Under the pieces are notes generated by a model, which was given only the letters and a program-made list of their open reading frames with translations, did no database searches and was not told where the DNA came from. From contig NC_047066.1 of the NCBI RefSeq assembly GCF_902459465.1, positions 18,231,047-18,295,046 of the forward strand: a stretch of DNA of 64,000 nucleotides, given 5' to 3'. Below are positions 57,131 through 64,000 of this stretch, piece by piece. Source of the DNA: Asterias rubens. Lineage: Eukaryota > Echinodermata > Asteroidea > Forcipulatida > Asteriidae. Both the position numbers and the translations under genes were made by a program. Position 1 is the first letter of the stretch; each line of letters starts with the position of its first letter.

Positions 57131-57628
57131 TTCCTGAGATCGCTACCCTCATAAAGTCATCTAATGTCAACATAAGAATCACTTTAGCAACTAGCATAAT
57201 CTAGTCAACAACACTGATTAAATTATGATAAAATAAATAACTTTTGTTTCGCCAGAAAAGGTAAAGCTGAATAAAGTCTCTTTCTGAATTCTGAACATAA
57301 AATTCTGAACATTTGCACAAAGGTTCAGGCCTGATACCTCACGGAGGCAACAAATAAAGGTGATTGCCTCCATGCCCCCTGGTCATTGCCTTCGTGCCCT
57401 TGAAATGCGCCAGTACAAATTTACAATTTTCTCACAGGGTGCCCTCGGCCTTCATCAAGGAAAAAATGCCTTGGTGCCCTTGCCTTTTCAAAAACGAAGC
57501 AAACATGCCTGAGAGTTTCTTCGCACCAATTCACCAAAAAAACCTTGCACTGATAGTCTTTTTAGTCCTTTCAAATAAAAAATAGTATCTGATAAAAAAT
57601 AAATTGGTTAACTACCTTCTGTCAGCCA

Positions 57629-61721
<4,093 letters not shown>

Positions 61722-61766
61722 CTGCAGGGTAGAGCACAAAGGTCAAAAATACAAATGAGTCAGGGG

Positions 61767-61912
61767 TGAATTTCACAAAGAGTTAAGACTAGTCTTGTCT
61801 TGAGTTAGGATGAGTTACCCGTCCTAACTTAGGACTAGCTACATTTTGTATATCTCCTAGGACTAGTCCTAAGTTAGGACTAGTCCTAACTCTTTGTGAA
61901 ATCGACCCCAGG
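61767..61912. repeat. Foldback repeat, TTAGGACTAGTCCTAA family
   Basis: GGTGAATTTCACAAAGAGTT at the left and AACTCTTTGTGAAATCGACC at the right. Internal inverted AAGACTAGTCTTGTCTTGAG. Confidence 0.85.
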
Positions 61913-62239
61913 ACCACTGGTAAATACAAATGGCCACTGGTAAGTTCAATAAAACATGTAAGCAGGCAGTTTCTGCTTACAGAAAACTCTGTAGAAGAAT
62001 ATTTATAGCATAACGGCTGCTTACTTTAAACAAAATAAGAGATAGGCTAACGTGGCAGCAGTTCTTGTCGTTTGATGAGTGATGCCACAATACATCAATT
62101 ACAAAAGTGCACAAACACTGTGAAATTGTCATGAATGTTGTTGAAACAAACTTGGCTTTTGTCAGCAGTGGTGCAAGCTTGCACTAAACTATTCTGGTAG
62201 GTAGGTCATGCCAATAGTGAGGGATAGAAGATGGATTTA

Positions 62240-62703
62240 TACATCCTACAACCGGCAGGGTCACGCTCGTGTGAGAGGGCCTTTATCGTGGCGACCCTGC
62301 AAGGTTTTAAACACTACTCTTTTATTCCCATTCATAAATGCCTTTTTGGTAAAAGGGCCTAATAAGTAAGAAAGTCAGTCAAACGTATCCGTTTTTCGAC
62401 AGCCTTGAGCTCTGTACGTACGTGTGTTGCATTTGTATGACTGAGACAATTTTCGGATATGCTTCGTGCGCGTTAGTCTTGGTGCAAGATGTTTCTCGTT
62501 TTTCCTTTCACACACAGCACGGCCAACAGCACCCGCATCGCTCGTAACGAGAAACGTCTTGCACCAAGACTAGCGCGTAGTATCTGAAAACAACCAGTTT
62601 TAAACAGAGCTCCAGCTGGTCATTATCAACCGTTTAAACACCCCCACGTGACGCGCTCTCCACCAATAGGAATAGCGAAACTGTCCGAGGTATTTATGAA
62701 TGG
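62240..62703. repeat. Composite foldback element with nested hairpin
   Basis: CCCATTCATAAATGCC near 62325 is answered by GAGGTATTTATGAATGG at 62687-62703. Inside, GCGCGTTAGTCTTGGTGCAA / TTGCACCAAGACTAGCGCG (62467-62575) is a second hairpin. Related to 29279-29830. Confidence 0.75.
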
Positions 62704-62898
62704 TGATTTATGTTTGTGTAGAAGTAACTAAGCAGGACAGTTCTTTTCAGAACCAAGTAGTCTCTGCATTCTGAAATCTATTCAGCCGCAGTAAAATAAA
62801 GAGAAAGTTCCCAAAGAACAAAATCTACACAGCAAAGTAGATAATACACATGGTGTTACAGTACACCAAAGATCTATTGTTTTATACAGTTTACAATA

Positions 62899-63281
62899 TA
62901 AAAGACACTGGACACTATTGGTAATTGTCGAAGACCAGTCATCTCACTTGGTGTATCTCAACAAATGCATAAAATAACGAACCTGTGAAAATTTGAGCTC
63001 AATCTGTCGTTGAAGTTGCGAGATAATACTAAAAGAAAAAACACCCTTGTCACACGATGTTATGTGCTTTCAGATGCTTGAATTCGAGACCTCAAATTCT
63101 AAATCGGAGGCCTCGAAATCACATTCGTGGAAAATTACTTCTGTCTCGAAAACTACGTAACTTCAGAGGAAGCCGTTTCTCAGAATGTTTTATACTACCA
63201 ACCTCTCCCCATTACTCGTCACCAAGTAAGGTTTTATGCTAATAATTATTTTGAGTAATTACCCATAGTGAATACTACCTT
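62899..63281. mobile_element. TTAA-MITE family 1, right end eroded
   Basis: AAAGACACTGGACACTATTG at the left, GAGTAATTACCCATAGTG at the right. Confidence 0.88.
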
Positions 63282-63640
63282 CAACCCTAACCATCTCTAT
63301 CTTGTTCTATGCCCAACCCTCAACCCTGAAAAATTTAACTGCATGTTAAACTGCAACATTTTTGTTTACTCTTCTCTTTCATATACTCACAAAACGTTGA
63401 GGTTTTTGTCTGTAGGTGGTGCTGAGTGTTTACTCTGTTAACAAAAGAAATATACAAAAACACATTAATTGAAATGGATTGTCTGTACCAAGAAAGGGGA
63501 TAATAATAATAAAAATAATTAACCATTCTGGTATAGCGCATAACACATAGTAAATAAACATGTCCCTAAGCGCTCATAGAGAAAAACACAACAGAATACA
63601 AAGACAAGATGCACCAGGTTTAACAAACAAAATGGATGAA

Positions 63641-63905
63641 TTAAATGATAAATAAGTGCGTCTTTAAAGCAATCTTAAACTTAACAATGGAGTCAATGTG
63701 TTTTAGTTGTTCTGGGAGATTGTTCCATAAGGTTGAGGCAGTGTGAACGAAGCTGCGTTCACCATATGATTTGGTCATCACTGGTGAAATAACAAACAAC
63801 TTTTTCTTATTAGAACGAAGATTTCTAGAAGGTGTGTACAATTGGCTTAGTTGTTTCTTTCTATGCAATCACACTCTTGAGGACAGGGGTTTGAATCTCA
63901 CGTTG
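63641..63905 (-). mobile_element. CR1/L2-like LINE reverse-transcriptase C-terminal remnant
   Basis: Minus-strand reading contains YTPSRNLRSNKKKLFVI, SYGERSFVHTASTLWNNLP and FKIALKTHLF followed by a stop, the same C-terminal signature as the LINE after SLC6 but a different copy. Confidence 0.75.
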
Positions 63906-64000
63906 AGTTTTCAGGCTCTACATGGGCCCAATTTCATGGCTCTGCTTACCGCCGAATTCTCAACTTACGACCACGACTCCCCGCTTACCCCAGGTCGAAA

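Overview
This is an animal nuclear genome window with spliced genes, canonical GT-AG introns, moderately AT-rich non-coding DNA and very many short transposon copies. The gene models and the style of the repeats (short palindromic elements, tRNA-headed SINEs, CR1-like LINE tails, frequent short CT/GA and G tracts) suggest a marine invertebrate deuterostome. An echinoderm, probably a sea star, is my best guess. The species assignment is inference from memory of repeat style, not something the window proves.

Five protein-coding genes can be supported. (1) 890-4398 (+): the last three coding exons of a short-chain acyl-CoA dehydrogenase (ACADS). The rest of the gene lies left of the window. (2) 12812-25644 (+): a complete 13-exon SLC6 sodium/chloride-dependent transporter of glycine-transporter type, 673 residues, in frame across every junction I traced. 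(3) 34136-35857 (+): a single-exon secreted protein with a PAN/apple-like domain, a Ser/Thr-rich stalk built from 114-bp tandem repeats, and a fibrinogen C-terminal domain. It has a TATA box and an initiator at the expected spacing. (4) 40136-42130 (+): ANKUB1 (ubiquitin-like plus ankyrin), with the whole coding region in one exon behind a 107-bp 5'UTR intron. (5) 57629-61721 (-): the last two coding exons of ROGDI, including a terminal exon of only 14 codons plus stop. The upstream exons lie right of the window. The five genes have unrelated jobs (mitochondrial beta-oxidation, neurotransmitter or amino-acid uptake, secreted recognition protein, unknown ubiquitin-like adaptor, V-ATPase assembly factor). 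Nothing suggests a shared pathway.

Everything else is dominated by repeats. The main family is a roughly 380-bp non-autonomous element with ends AGGCAGTGGACACTATTGG, flanked by TTAA. There are about 23 copies, and its TTAA target duplication can be checked from this window alone: removing one copy restores a LINE reading frame, another splits a tandem-repeat unit, and another has an apparent empty-site paralogue. At least five more TTAA-flanked families are present, some nested in or abutting one another, plus TA-flanked elements, pure foldback hairpins, tRNA-Leu-like SINEs, LINE 3' ends and several minisatellites (54, 95, 109, about 130 and about 230 bp).

Layout: 0-7 kb ACADS 3' end and repeats; 7-12.7 kb repeats and minisatellites; 12.8-25.6 kb SLC6; 25.6-34 kb LINE remnants and MITEs; 34-36 kb PAN-fibrinogen gene; 37-39 kb SINE; 39.2-42.4 kb ANKUB1; 42.5-57.6 kb gene-poor repeats with two large minisatellites; 57.6-61.7 kb ROGDI 3' end; 61.7-64 kb repeats. 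Most open frames outside the five genes lie in repeats and are not listed as genes.
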